This document shows positions 8,941 to 17,302 of a stretch of 35,143 nt of DNA, piece after piece. Origin of the DNA: Phycisphaerae bacterium. Lineage in GTDB: Bacteria > Planctomycetota > Phycisphaerae > Sedimentisphaerales > SM23-30. Position numbers and translations under genes: made by a program. The notes beneath the pieces are model-generated. The model was not told the DNA's origin. It made no database searches and was given only the letters and a program-made list of their open reading frames with translations. The stretch is taken from assembly GCA_016342495.1 (NCBI GenBank), contig JAEIOG010000049.1:1-35143 (forward strand). The letters are read 5' to 3'. Each line of letters opens with the position of its first letter. The stretch's first letter is position 1.

Positions 8941-9045
8941 CCCCCCGGGAGTCATCTATAGCTCTCTGGTAGTTAATCCCTGCCCTCTGGCAGATATCCC
9001 CAGACCTCCGGGAATCATCCCCAGATCTATGGGAATCATCCATAT
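8941..9045. repeat. Five degenerate 21-bp tandem repeats
   Basis: Five consecutive units of exactly 21 nt: 8941-8961, 8962-8982, 8983-9003, 9004-9024 and 9025-9045. The shared core reads CTCTGGGAATCATCCCCAG with variation. Several units contain a small inverted repeat, GGGA-loop-TCCC. The block is GC-richer than the surrounding intergenic DNA. No good ribosome-binding site or plausible protein accompanies it. This array and copy B of the terminator are the main content of the 361-nt gap between the peptidase and the next gene. Confidence 0.75.
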
Positions 9046-9194
9046 TTGAACATAAACATGGTTTTATTGCTAATTATCGCTGTTTTTCCCAATTAATTTA
9101 AAAAATTCATAGGTTTTTGGCAAACAAATATGAAGTTTAAGCGTCATAATTATGAAAATGACAGTTTCCCGTTTAAAACAGGAGATTTAAAACC

Positions 9195-9995
9195 ATGCTG
9201 CACCATAGCGATAGACAAGACAGAATACATATAATGACTCTGGATCATGAACTTGCCGATGATATTTACGAAAGAATTCATCATTATCGGGGTATGGATA
9301 ATATCGAAATTATCCAACCGGTTAAAGGCAATATGGAAACCACCGCGGCCAATATTTTAAAATCAGCCCGTGATACCATGAATTCCAGGATGATAATATT
9401 TGATGTTCGTAATCAAACCCTGCCCATGCTCCAGCGGGCCTATAATGAAATAGTCAGGTTCAATCGTCCGGATTTCAATCATTATTGTTATTCAATTCTT
9501 ATTGGCGATGGCCCGGTCAAACTGCATCAGCCCAATAAGAAGATAGATGTTTTCAATAGTTATCTGGCAGATTTACGTTTAGACTATAGCCCGGCAGTAT
9601 TCTTCGGCAATCCATTTTTGCATTATAGCTATGATGAAATTACGAATCTGGCTTTATATAACCAGAATAAATTGCCGGAAATGATTCCTGAACGTATCAG
9701 CCGTTACTTCAAAGATGAGCATTTAACCGTAAGGAAAATGTTTCGTTATTTCCGGGCTGCTGATATTGAGGTAAATATGAGATTGGAAAAAAGCGGGCAA
9801 AGGCTGGAAAAACTTAAAAGCTTATATGGCAGAATTCTAGCAGAAGAATTTTCTGGTGATAAAGACAGAATTATAAAGTCATTGACTCTGGGCGGTTGTG
9901 AATTGCCCGGTGAGCCGCTAAAACTCAATCTATATCCGTTTTTCTTTGAAGAGTGGATTCTTGAATTAGTCCAAAAAGCTAAACTGGCAGCTTAA
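9195..9995 (+). CDS. Hypothetical protein, 266 aa
   Basis: Not recognised. There is no signal peptide or membrane segment, so it is probably cytoplasmic. The N-terminal ~130 residues alternate hydrophobic strands and helices ('RMIIFDVRNQTLPMLQRAYN', then 'CYSILIGDGPV'), which looks like an alpha/beta domain, perhaps a response-regulator-like or Rossmannoid fold. Residues 165-225 are charged and helical ('FKDEHLTVRKMFRYFRAADI'). The C-terminus is hydrophobic/aromatic ('LNLYPFFFEEWILELV'). GGAG at 9181 lies about 10 nt before the ATG. It stands alone and converges on the Bat operon with a 12-nt gap. A regulatory or two-component-related role is only a guess. Confidence 0.8.
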   Translation: MLHHSDRQDRIHIMTLDHELADDIYERIHHYRGMDNIEIIQPVKGNMETTAANILKSARDTMNSRMIIFDVRNQTLPMLQRAYNEIVRFNRPDFNHYCYSILIGDGPVKLHQPNKKIDVFNSYLADLRLDYSPAVFFGNPFLHYSYDEITNLALYNQNKLPEMIPERISRYFKDEHLTVRKMFRYFRAADIEVNMRLEKSGQRLEKLKSLYGRILAEEFSGDKDRIIKSLTLGGCELPGEPLKLNLYPFFFEEWILELVQKAKLAA

Positions 9996-10005
9996 AGTTT
10001 TTTTT
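9976..10005. terminator. Compact, possibly bidirectional terminator between convergent genes
   Basis: A 5-bp stem AAGCT/AGCTT (9976-9980, 9989-9993) overlaps the stop codon of the plus-strand gene and is followed by eight T's. On the minus strand the same hairpin is followed by TTTTTGG. It would serve both the 266-aa gene and the Bat operon end; the stem is short. Confidence 0.45.
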
Positions 10006-10007
10006 GC

Positions 10008-10835
10008 TCATAGGGTTTCGGCATCGGCGGTTTTTAGCCAGGTGATATCGCCACTGACCAGTTCAACTTTGAGCCATTGGCCCCGGGTTTCCAGCAGACG
10101 GAATTCTGTACCGGCATGCAGGGGTTTTGCGAAGCTTTCAGCATAATTGCTGCCATCACCTTTGCGAGCGGTTGCGGTATCTGCGATTATGACACCATGG
10201 ACATCATTGACCGATGCCTGGTAGTCAATGAAAGTTGAAATCGCCAATGCCAGGCAAATGGTACCGGCGGCAATTATAGCCAACTTGAATTTGCGTTTAC
10301 GCCATAGGGATATTGTTAATAATATCCAGAATGATACCCAGCCTGTTATCGCGATATAAAATTTTATTTTTGTCGAAAAATCATAATGCCAGAAGAACAG
10401 CGTTTTTTTGATTTTGTCCTGGGCCTGTTCAGGGATATTGTCCAGCCTTAAGGTACGGGCATAATGGAGGTTGCCCAGCAGGTCAGGTGATGGCTTGCCA
10501 AATTTCAAGGCCCGACGATAATTAAGAATCGCATGGCCAATATCCTTTTGCATGAGATAGGCATTGGCGATATTATAATATAATGAGGAGTTCTGGATAT
10601 TTCCTGCATCAATGATTTTTTGATAACGCAGGATGCTCTGGTTATAGAGTTCTTTGGCTTTTTGAGGGTCGGTTTTTGAGATACTGCCAGCCTGCTGAAA
10701 CAAATCAATTGCCTGGTCAGCGATACTGTGGGTTTGCTGGTCAGTGAGTTTGGGTTCGGCGGTTTGGCCTAAAGCTATTACGCTATAAGATAATACAGCT
10801 AATATAAATAATATTCTGAATTTAGGGATTATCAT
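10008..10835 (-). CDS. batE: BatE-like TPR and SH3-domain membrane protein
   Basis: 275-residue protein with an N-terminal signal/anchor (residues 5-23). TPR repeats span about 30-135 ('LYYNIANAYLMQKDIGHAILNYRRAL' region). Two membrane segments lie around 158-205. A C-terminal bacterial SH3-like domain covers about 212-275 ('ATARKGDGSNYAESFAK', 'GQWLKVELVSGDITWLK'). This architecture matches BatE, the last member of aerotolerance (Bat) operons, thought to act with the VWA proteins at the envelope. Its start overlaps the BatD stop by 4 nt, so they are coupled. The gene symbol is by analogy with the operon; sequence conservation of BatE is low. Confidence 0.82.
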   Translation of the reverse strand: MIIPKFRILFILAVLSYSVIALGQTAEPKLTDQQTHSIADQAIDLFQQAGSISKTDPQKAKELYNQSILRYQKIIDAGNIQNSSLYYNIANAYLMQKDIGHAILNYRRALKFGKPSPDLLGNLHYARTLRLDNIPEQAQDKIKKTLFFWHYDFSTKIKFYIAITGWVSFWILLTISLWRKRKFKLAIIAAGTICLALAISTFIDYQASVNDVHGVIIADTATARKGDGSNYAESFAKPLHAGTEFRLLETRGQWLKVELVSGDITWLKTADAETL

Positions 10836-12640
10836 CTTTGTAGATTCCTGATGAGATTTATTATTTGATCGATATTAACAGGTCGACAATTACCGGCGGC
10901 ATATCTGGTTTGGCTGGCCTGTTGGAAGAAATTGACAAACTCATCGATTAATTGCTGATTGTAATTGTCATTGGTGAGCAGCTCTTTGCAATCATTTTCG
11001 GTTAATGATTGAGCGGTTCTATCATAGCGGTCTGCGATGAAAGTTCGCAAGGCTTCAAGAGCGGCGAGATTGAGTTTGTCAGTATCAGAAGTTTTGATTT
11101 TATTGAGAGTAGCGATGGCATTACGGCCCGCATTGGAACGCAGTTTTTGCCTGTGACGCACTGGATTGCTGGAATTAGCTATGCGAACACCCAGTGCAAT
11201 GCAGAACAGGACAAATGGCAAAGCCAGGATAGCAATTGTAATAGGATTCCAGATAGTGGCTAATAAGCTGAAATGGTTTTGCTGGAAAAGCTCCGGGCCA
11301 TTATGATTAGCGGCAATGCCCTGGGCTGAGGATTCGACCAGAGTCACAGTTGGATTTATAATAATATCATTGCCGATAGCCTGAGTGGAAGAATGAAATT
11401 CTGCGGCTTTGACTTTGATTGCAATAGGTTCACTGGCAACAGTAATATATTGATCTTTATTTGTATCAAAAAAGCTGAGCGGGACAGCTGGGATTTCATT
11501 TATTTCTGCATTTGTAGCGCGAATAATATATTTGAAAGTTTTTATACCGTTTTCAATAGTTGGCTTATCGATTTCATTGGGGATTTTGAAATTACCCGGG
11601 AAACCTTTAACGTTATTAAGGTCCGGCAGTTGGACGGCTTTTAATAATTGGCCTGAAACCTTGATTGTAAGCTCAATTGGGTCGCCTTCTGAAACCTCGG
11701 TCGGTGCTGCCGATGAAACGATCTGGTAGGTGCCCAGTAAACCATTGAAATTTTGGGGCTTGCCATCTTCCGGCAATGGTCTGACATTGAGATAGACAGG
11801 TTTACTCACTGCCTGATAGCGGGCATAAGTCGGCTGCTCGAAAAGACTGCGACGCCTGGAAGTTTCTACTTTGCAGGCTACAGTTGCAGGTTCTAGTTTG
11901 ATATTACCGGTTTTTTGTGGGACCAGGATTGAGCCAAAGGAAATTGCTATGTGGTTTTTGCCTTTATAGGTGGTTTCATATTGACGGCCAACGATGGTTT
12001 TTGTACCAAGTTGGATTTCCATGCCTTTGTTACCTGTACCGGGAGGATTGTTCATTTCTTCAATAATAAAATTATCTTCATCAACTAAAGCCGGGGCCGA
12101 AATTCCCGCTAAGCTGCCATTGCCTAATGAAGGGTCATAATACCAGATATAGGCGATACGGATCGGTTGGCCAACATAACAGGTAGTATCGGAAATTTGT
12201 ACCAGCAGATCAAGTTTGTCAGAGTTTTCGGGCCTGCGGACATTAATGGAAACGGGGCGGGTTTTATATTTTTGGCCATCAACGGTTACTTCGATAGCTG
12301 GGATAATTTGGGAACCAGCTTTGGTGGCCAGCATGCTGTATGAAATTATCTGTTGACTGGAGTTGCCACCTGAATCGACGCGGCGACCATTAACTGTCAT
12401 TGAAAAACCTGAAGATGAACTGCTTTGGATTCCACGATATTGAGGCGAAAATTCTGCCAGGGGTGAGATGTCGATTTCGGGTTCACCTTTAGGGTTTACG
12501 ATTACAATTTCAAAACTAAACGGTTCGCCTATATAAATGTCATCAGAGGCCTGAGCCTTAACGGTGACCTGGCCATAAGCAGAAGCTGCTGATAGTACAC
12601 AAGCTATGAAAAATAAAATTATTGTTTTAACGTTTGTCAT
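10832..12640 (-). CDS. batD: BatD family protein
   Basis: 602-residue exported protein. A signal peptide ends near residue 24 (SAASAYGQ). A long extracytoplasmic region of immunoglobulin-like beta strands follows, including 'VTVKAQASDDIYIGEPFSFE' and 'LLVQISDTTCYVGQPIRIAY', the repeated hallmark of BatD. One membrane segment lies near 470-490 ('IAILALPFVLFCIALGV') and a cytoplasmic tail follows. It sits between the TPR protein and BatE, as in other Bat operons, and is thought to scaffold the VWA proteins. The 81-nt gap upstream is the largest inside this part of the operon and contains a promoter-like sequence. No strong ribosome-binding site is visible before the ATG. Confidence 0.9.
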   Translation of the reverse strand: MTNVKTIILFFIACVLSAASAYGQVTVKAQASDDIYIGEPFSFEIVIVNPKGEPEIDISPLAEFSPQYRGIQSSSSSGFSMTVNGRRVDSGGNSSQQIISYSMLATKAGSQIIPAIEVTVDGQKYKTRPVSINVRRPENSDKLDLLVQISDTTCYVGQPIRIAYIWYYDPSLGNGSLAGISAPALVDEDNFIIEEMNNPPGTGNKGMEIQLGTKTIVGRQYETTYKGKNHIAISFGSILVPQKTGNIKLEPATVACKVETSRRRSLFEQPTYARYQAVSKPVYLNVRPLPEDGKPQNFNGLLGTYQIVSSAAPTEVSEGDPIELTIKVSGQLLKAVQLPDLNNVKGFPGNFKIPNEIDKPTIENGIKTFKYIIRATNAEINEIPAVPLSFFDTNKDQYITVASEPIAIKVKAAEFHSSTQAIGNDIIINPTVTLVESSAQGIAANHNGPELFQQNHFSLLATIWNPITIAILALPFVLFCIALGVRIANSSNPVRHRQKLRSNAGRNAIATLNKIKTSDTDKLNLAALEALRTFIADRYDRTAQSLTENDCKELLTNDNYNQQLIDEFVNFFQQASQTRYAAGNCRPVNIDQIINLIRNLQR

Positions 12641-12668
12641 ATTCTTAAACTCATCACGATTGAATTAT

Positions 12669-12697
12669 ATCATATTTACTTTGCATCAGCTTTGCAA
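12669..12697 (-). promoter_or_regulatory. Possible internal promoter ahead of batD
   Basis: On the minus strand: -35 TTGCAA (12692-12697), 17-nt spacer and -10 TATGAT (12669-12674), giving a start about 20 nt before the batD ATG. The gap also has a TTTGCA/TGCAAA inverted repeat. It could let batD-batE be expressed separately. Confidence 0.4.
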
Positions 12698-12721
12698 AAA
12701 AAGTCATAATCTTTGGCTGTA

Positions 12722-14182
12722 TTACCAGTCTTTTTTGACAGTGTTGGATCTGCGGATTAAAATCTGTTTTTGTTGCTGCCTGACTTTTTCTTTATCCAGA
12801 ACATCTTCGGCGGTATCATCTATCTGTTGGAACTGTTGGGGCTGCTGGTCACCGGGCTGTTCTTGCTTTTCCTGTTCCTGATAGATTTCCTGAGCCCTGG
12901 TCATATTATCTAAAGCCTGCTGCTGGTCATCAACCGCTTTTTCCATTTTACCGTTTTTCATGTTTTGCTGAGCTTTTTGCTGATTTTCACTGGCCTGTTT
13001 CATTTGCTCGGCCTGCTGGGGATTGTCCATTTTTTTGCCAAGGTCCTCGGTTTGCTTTTGCAGCTCTCCTTGTTTTTCTTCCAGTTTTTGTTGTTCCTGC
13101 TGCTGTTGTTGATTGAGCTGTTCGGTGGCATCTTTTAGCTGCTGTTGAGCTTTTTTCAACTGTTCGCTATAATCCTGCAGTTGCTTTTGGTCAGCGGTTT
13201 GCTGATTGGCATTGTCAGGTTTCATTTTGTCCATGGCCTGCTGCATTTGCTCTATAGCTTTTTGCTGATCTTTGGCTGCCTGGCCATTGTCATTTTTTTC
13301 TATATTGTCTTTGGCTTGCTGCTGGTGTTGGCTGGCTTGTTTTAGATTTTCAGCGGCATCAGTCTGTTGCTGTTTTTGGGATTCCTGCTGTAGATAATCA
13401 GTAAAATCCTTTAGCTGCTGCTGGGCATCTGCTAATTGCTCCTGTTGACTTTTTTGCTTATCCTGAGCTTGCTGGGTTTGTTGCTGGAGGTCTTGTTGAT
13501 CCTGCTTGAGCTTGTCGAGCTGCTCTTTGTTTTGTTGCTCTTTATCTTCAGAACTTTGTGATTGTTCTGAATTGTCTGATTGTTGAGATTTCTCATCGGA
13601 TGGCTTTTGATCTGAAGAATCTTTATCAGAGGATTGGGGTTGCTGCTTTTGTTTTTCTTTGATTTGTTCAACGATTTGTTTCATTGCGCCGCGTGCCACG
13701 GCAATGTTGTTTTTGGCATCTTCGGTGTCGGTGATACTGTTAGTCATCGCCAGACGATAATTGGCTACACTGTCATCCAGCAGGCCCACGCGGTTTTTAA
13801 GGTCATCAATAGTTTCAGGTTCTCCGGGGTCTTTTGGCGGGGCCAAAGCCTGATTTAGCAGGCAATTACCCAAATTGTATTGGGCCAGACTGCGCAGGTT
13901 TTGATCTTTAGCAATAGCTAGAACTTCATGGTAGAGTTCAGCGGCTTCATCGATCTTGCCCAGCTGGTATTGAGCGTTGGCTTGATTATAAGCAATTACC
14001 GGTTCAGTTATTTCAGAATCTATACTTTGATATAAATCCAGAGCCTGTTGGTATTGGCCATCTTTATAAAGCTGGTTGGCTTTTGCGACCGTTTGTTTAG
14101 CCGGGAAAGTGGTTTTATCCTGGGCCCACAGCGGCAGTGCAAAGGTAAATATTATCAATATCATTATTCTATTTAGAAACAT
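12722..14182 (-). CDS. batC: TPR protein with long glutamine-rich coiled coil (BatC-like)
   Basis: 486-residue protein with an N-terminal signal peptide (about 1-20). TPR repeats lie in residues 30-115 ('ANQLYKDGQYQQALDLYQSI', 'AYNQANAQYQLGKIDEAAEL'). A low-complexity segment runs from about 180 to 460, dominated by Gln with Lys, Asp and Glu, and is very likely a long coiled coil or disordered rod. The TPR part matches BatC; the Q-rich extension is common in planctomycete-type versions. Its start overlaps the upstream VWA gene's end by 14 nt. The repetitive CAG/CAA coding makes the stretch prone to slippage, but the frame is intact here. Confidence 0.85.
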   Translation of the reverse strand: MFLNRIMILIIFTFALPLWAQDKTTFPAKQTVAKANQLYKDGQYQQALDLYQSIDSEITEPVIAYNQANAQYQLGKIDEAAELYHEVLAIAKDQNLRSLAQYNLGNCLLNQALAPPKDPGEPETIDDLKNRVGLLDDSVANYRLAMTNSITDTEDAKNNIAVARGAMKQIVEQIKEKQKQQPQSSDKDSSDQKPSDEKSQQSDNSEQSQSSEDKEQQNKEQLDKLKQDQQDLQQQTQQAQDKQKSQQEQLADAQQQLKDFTDYLQQESQKQQQTDAAENLKQASQHQQQAKDNIEKNDNGQAAKDQQKAIEQMQQAMDKMKPDNANQQTADQKQLQDYSEQLKKAQQQLKDATEQLNQQQQQEQQKLEEKQGELQKQTEDLGKKMDNPQQAEQMKQASENQQKAQQNMKNGKMEKAVDDQQQALDNMTRAQEIYQEQEKQEQPGDQQPQQFQQIDDTAEDVLDKEKVRQQQKQILIRRSNTVKKDW

Positions 14183-15182
14183 TTTTTCTTCTCTCGGAAA
14201 TCAAAGGTTCAATCGCTGCCAGAGCAATAGCGATTATCAGGAAAATCTGAAATTTCTGTTCATAGTCAAAAACGGTAGTCTGATCGAAATTACGCTGGCT
14301 GGCCGGGGCTATCAGACTGTTATAAAAATCAGTCATATCATAGTTGCCAGTTGATACATTAAGGAATTTCCCCCCCGGAGTTGCCGTTGCAATGTCTTCG
14401 AGTAATTTTATATCGAGTTTGGTTTTGACAATTTTGTCTTCATATTTGAGATAGGTTTGACGGCCAAACTCATCGGTTATGGGGATACGGGCACCTTCGA
14501 TAGGGTCACCTATCCCTATGACAAATAAGCGAATGTTCTTTCCGGCGGCCAACTGGGCGGCTTTGACCGGTTCACTGTCATGGTCTTCGCCATCAGTGAT
14601 AAGAATTATATCTTTATAGCCTTCCTGGTCATCAAAAACATTAGTAAGGGTTTCACGAATAGCATCACCAATGTTCGTGCCACCTTTGGTGACGCTTTCG
14701 GTGGAAATGCTGTCGATAGCCATTCGCGCAAAGCCATAGTCCAGGGTTAATGGGCATTTAACCACGGCATTACCAGAGAAAACCACGATTCCAAGCCGAT
14801 CGCCATTGAGAGCTCCAAGCAATTCTTTAAGATCCAGCTTGGCACGTTCCAGTCGATTAGGCTTTAAATCTTCAGCAAGCATGGACCGGGATACATCTAA
14901 AATAACGGCCAGATCGCGGCCTTTATGCTGAACATCCCTGGGCTTTTTATTCCAGACCGGTTGAGTCAATGCGAAAATAATTGCCGTGGCCGCCAGGATC
15001 AATAGTATCGCTTTTAATATTTGTCTAGGCCGTGATACATCCAAAGCCATCTTATCTAATAGTTTGGCTTGGACAAAACGGCTTAGCAGAATGCGTTTGC
15101 GTCTGAAATACAGCATATACAGACCAAAGGCAAACGGCAAAAGCCAGAACAGCCATAGTGCTATATCATTTTGCAGTTTCAC
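14169..15182 (-). CDS. batB: BatB-like VWA domain membrane protein
   Basis: 337-residue VWA protein. Two membrane segments lie near the N-terminus (about 8-25 and 56-73) and one near the C-terminus (about 310-328), flanking a VWA domain. The MIDAS metal site is complete: D96-x-S98-x-S100 (DVSRS), a Thr in 'GGTNIGDA' and an Asp in 'ITDGEDHD'. It belongs to the paired VWA proteins of Bat operons, which assemble at the inner membrane with the domain on the periplasmic side. The start lies 1 nt after the stop of the other VWA gene. Which of the two is BatA and which BatB follows operon order rather than sequence proof. Confidence 0.9.
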   Translation of the reverse strand: MKLQNDIALWLFWLLPFAFGLYMLYFRRKRILLSRFVQAKLLDKMALDVSRPRQILKAILLILAATAIIFALTQPVWNKKPRDVQHKGRDLAVILDVSRSMLAEDLKPNRLERAKLDLKELLGALNGDRLGIVVFSGNAVVKCPLTLDYGFARMAIDSISTESVTKGGTNIGDAIRETLTNVFDDQEGYKDIILITDGEDHDSEPVKAAQLAAGKNIRLFVIGIGDPIEGARIPITDEFGRQTYLKYEDKIVKTKLDIKLLEDIATATPGGKFLNVSTGNYDMTDFYNSLIAPASQRNFDQTTVFDYEQKFQIFLIIAIALAAIEPLISERRKNVSK

Positions 15183-15183
15183 T

Positions 15184-16263
15184 TTAAGGTATCTTTCTGA
15201 AAATCGTACAATTCAATAATATTTCTAGTAATAAACATCCCAAAGCTCCATAGGCAAAGGGCAGGTATTTTTCATGATACAGGCTATACTCTACTGAATC
15301 AATATCGGTTTTTTCCAGTTCATCTATTTTTTCGCATATTTTAAGCAAAGCTTCATCACTGTCGGCCCGGGCATAAAAACCTCCAGTTTCCCTGGCGATT
15401 TTTTTGAGTAGATCTTCATCCAGCTGCATCTGGCCCATAGCCGCAAAAATGTCGAACTGGCTGCGGCTTTGGTTTTTGTCGCCAATGCCGATGGTATAAA
15501 CTTTAATGCCCCATTCTTTGGCCTGCTTGGCAGCATCTAAGGGAGAATATTCACCCCGGTTATTTACGCCATCGGTTAGCAGTACAATAACCTTGCTTTT
15601 GATCTCAAATTGAGATTTTTCATCTTTATCAACGGTAGATTTTGATTGAGCGTTACGGTTGAAAATATCTTTTTCGGCGGTATGCAGTCGGGCCGCTGCC
15701 AGCATGAGCCCTTCGCCGATGGCGGTACCAGCTTCATTTCTTTCAACAGCAAAATCAATACTGTCAAGGAAACCTAAAAGGACATCATGATTAGTTGATA
15801 ATGGGCAAAGGGTATCGGCATACATGGCATATTTAACCAGGCCAATCAGGTCATTTTCCCGGCCCGGCAAACCATTATCATTGCCCGCGATGAAGTCCCG
15901 CAAAACTTCTTTAACAACATCAAGTCTGGTTTTAGACTGGCCTTTGTATCGCATGGGTTCTTTCATGCTCAATGATCTGTCAATAGCCAGTTCCATTGCC
16001 ACGCCGCGGGTAAAGACTTTGCTTTGGCTGTCTCCTACCTGAGGCCTAGCCAGAGCGATAATCAGTAAGGTCAGACAAGCCAAACGCAGGGCGATACTAA
16101 ACCAGCGGAAACGCACTCGCCACGAAGGTTTGATGGTTTTTACCACATGTAATGTTGAAAAACGCAGATGGCTTTTGCTATTGCTTCGGGTCATCAGCCA
16201 GCCAACCACCGGGACAATTAACAAAGCTAATAATGCCCATTTCCAGTCAAACTCAAATCGCAT
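15184..16263 (-). CDS. batA: BatA-like VWA domain membrane protein
   Basis: 359-residue VWA protein with two N-terminal membrane segments (about 8-24 and 55-73), a VWA domain with an intact MIDAS D95-x-S97-x-S99 (DRSLS), and a C-terminal membrane segment (about 335-352). The domain carries an unusual insertion of charged residues near 195-220 ('AQSKSTVDKDEKSQFEIKSK') before the strand 'VIVLLTDGVN'. The start overlaps the preceding BatD-like gene's end by 11 nt, indicating translational coupling. It is a likely partner of the adjacent BatB-like protein and of the DUF58 protein, under MoxR control. Confidence 0.9.
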   Translation of the reverse strand: MRFEFDWKWALLALLIVPVVGWLMTRSNSKSHLRFSTLHVVKTIKPSWRVRFRWFSIALRLACLTLLIIALARPQVGDSQSKVFTRGVAMELAIDRSLSMKEPMRYKGQSKTRLDVVKEVLRDFIAGNDNGLPGRENDLIGLVKYAMYADTLCPLSTNHDVLLGFLDSIDFAVERNEAGTAIGEGLMLAAARLHTAEKDIFNRNAQSKSTVDKDEKSQFEIKSKVIVLLTDGVNNRGEYSPLDAAKQAKEWGIKVYTIGIGDKNQSRSQFDIFAAMGQMQLDEDLLKKIARETGGFYARADSDEALLKICEKIDELEKTDIDSVEYSLYHEKYLPFAYGALGCLLLEILLNCTIFRKIP

Positions 16264-17302
16264 CTTTTGCCCCCTTGTTCATTCCTATGTCGACGAGACA
16301 TTCATCATTTGCAGTCGAATCGATAAAAGTTTTGGCCAGCAGAACGGATTTATCGGCTTCAGAGGCATCGGGCTGATAGCGGGCGAATTTGACCATATCA
16401 CAATGGACAAGGAAATCCTTGAGCCGATCAGTATGATTGTTATTTAACTCATTGGCAATATCCACGGCCTCACGCAGGAATTCTTCGGTGGTCATCTCCG
16501 GGGCACGCAATTTGAAGCGATATTCAATATACCAGCGCAAAATATAGCTTAGTGATTCATAGAATTCCTTAAGCTTACCTTCATTGATGAGGCCCCTGGC
16601 TTCCAGCTGGGCCAGCTGATCATAGGCGATGGCATGGGCGGTTTTATAAACCGGCTTATATATGATTGCTTTTTCACCTTTACGAGTTCGCAAAATCAAT
16701 AGCAGGATAATAAACAACAGGCCGATAGCTATCGCATAATGGAACCATTGCAATTTAAACTTTGTTTTCAAATCAACCACGCCTTTAATATCAGCGATAT
16801 CATCGGCATTGGCATTTTCCAATGGCGTGGTGATGGTAATTTCGATAGCTTCGGTGCTAAGGGTATAAACCTTAGCTGTTGCGGTTATATCATCGACGAC
16901 AGCCAACTGCCAGGAAAACTCCATGGGTTTAATTGTAGCTGAACCTTCTAATATGGGCTCGAGGGTATAGATATAAGTATAGGTTTTATTGCTGTTATTG
17001 CCAAGTCGTGGCCCGGGAGTATCTTCGCTGATTATATCTAACTCATATTCATCCAAAGCATCATTAATTTCCGGGAAAGTAAGGTTGAATTTCTCCGGTA
17101 TGGTTGCCTGGATTTTAAGTTTGAGCGTATCTGTTACAGAAACACTGGTTTTTTCCAGATATATGGTAATATCGAGGTCATCTTTACTGAACTGCTTCTG
17201 GAATTCATATTTAGTTTCGGTCGGGATTTTATTGGTATTGTTTTCATCGCAGCCAACTATCAGCAAACAGCAAATCATTAAAAGCATATAGATTTTCTTC
17301 AT
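16253..17302 (-). CDS. BatD/DUF4381-like lipoprotein
   Basis: 349-residue membrane protein. An N-terminal lipobox-like 'IVGC' (C18) follows a hydrophobic run, so it is probably a lipoprotein. Residues 30-170 are beta-rich, a BatD-like extracytoplasmic domain ('DLDITIYLEKTSVSVTDTLK'). One membrane segment lies near 188-205, then a cytoplasmic helical domain containing 'LRWYIEYRFKLRAPEMTTEE', the recurrent feature of DUF4381-type proteins in MoxR/VWA operons. It overlaps the DUF58 gene by 4 nt and the BatA-like gene by 11 nt. Likely an accessory scaffold of the complex; exact family naming is uncertain. Confidence 0.8.
   Translation of the reverse strand: MKKIYMLLMICCLLIVGCDENNTNKIPTETKYEFQKQFSKDDLDITIYLEKTSVSVTDTLKLKIQATIPEKFNLTFPEINDALDEYELDIISEDTPGPRLGNNSNKTYTYIYTLEPILEGSATIKPMEFSWQLAVVDDITATAKVYTLSTEAIEITITTPLENANADDIADIKGVVDLKTKFKLQWFHYAIAIGLLFIILLLILRTRKGEKAIIYKPVYKTAHAIAYDQLAQLEARGLINEGKLKEFYESLSYILRWYIEYRFKLRAPEMTTEEFLREAVDIANELNNNHTDRLKDFLVHCDMVKFARYQPDASEADKSVLLAKTFIDSTANDECLVDIGMNKGAKDAI

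Noticed and set aside
8855-9049. Possible 64-aa protein with heptapeptide repeats over the 21-bp array
   Set aside because: Its start lies inside the terminator hairpin, it has no ribosome-binding site, and the repeats are equally explained as non-coding.
12606-13858. Plus-strand open frames opposite the Q-rich TPR gene and batD
   Set aside because: Antisense by-products of repetitive CAG/CAA coding; the minus-strand frame has TPR motifs, a signal peptide and operon context.
12721-14182. Frameshift in the repetitive Q-rich gene
   Set aside because: The frame is continuous from signal peptide to stop; no break was found.
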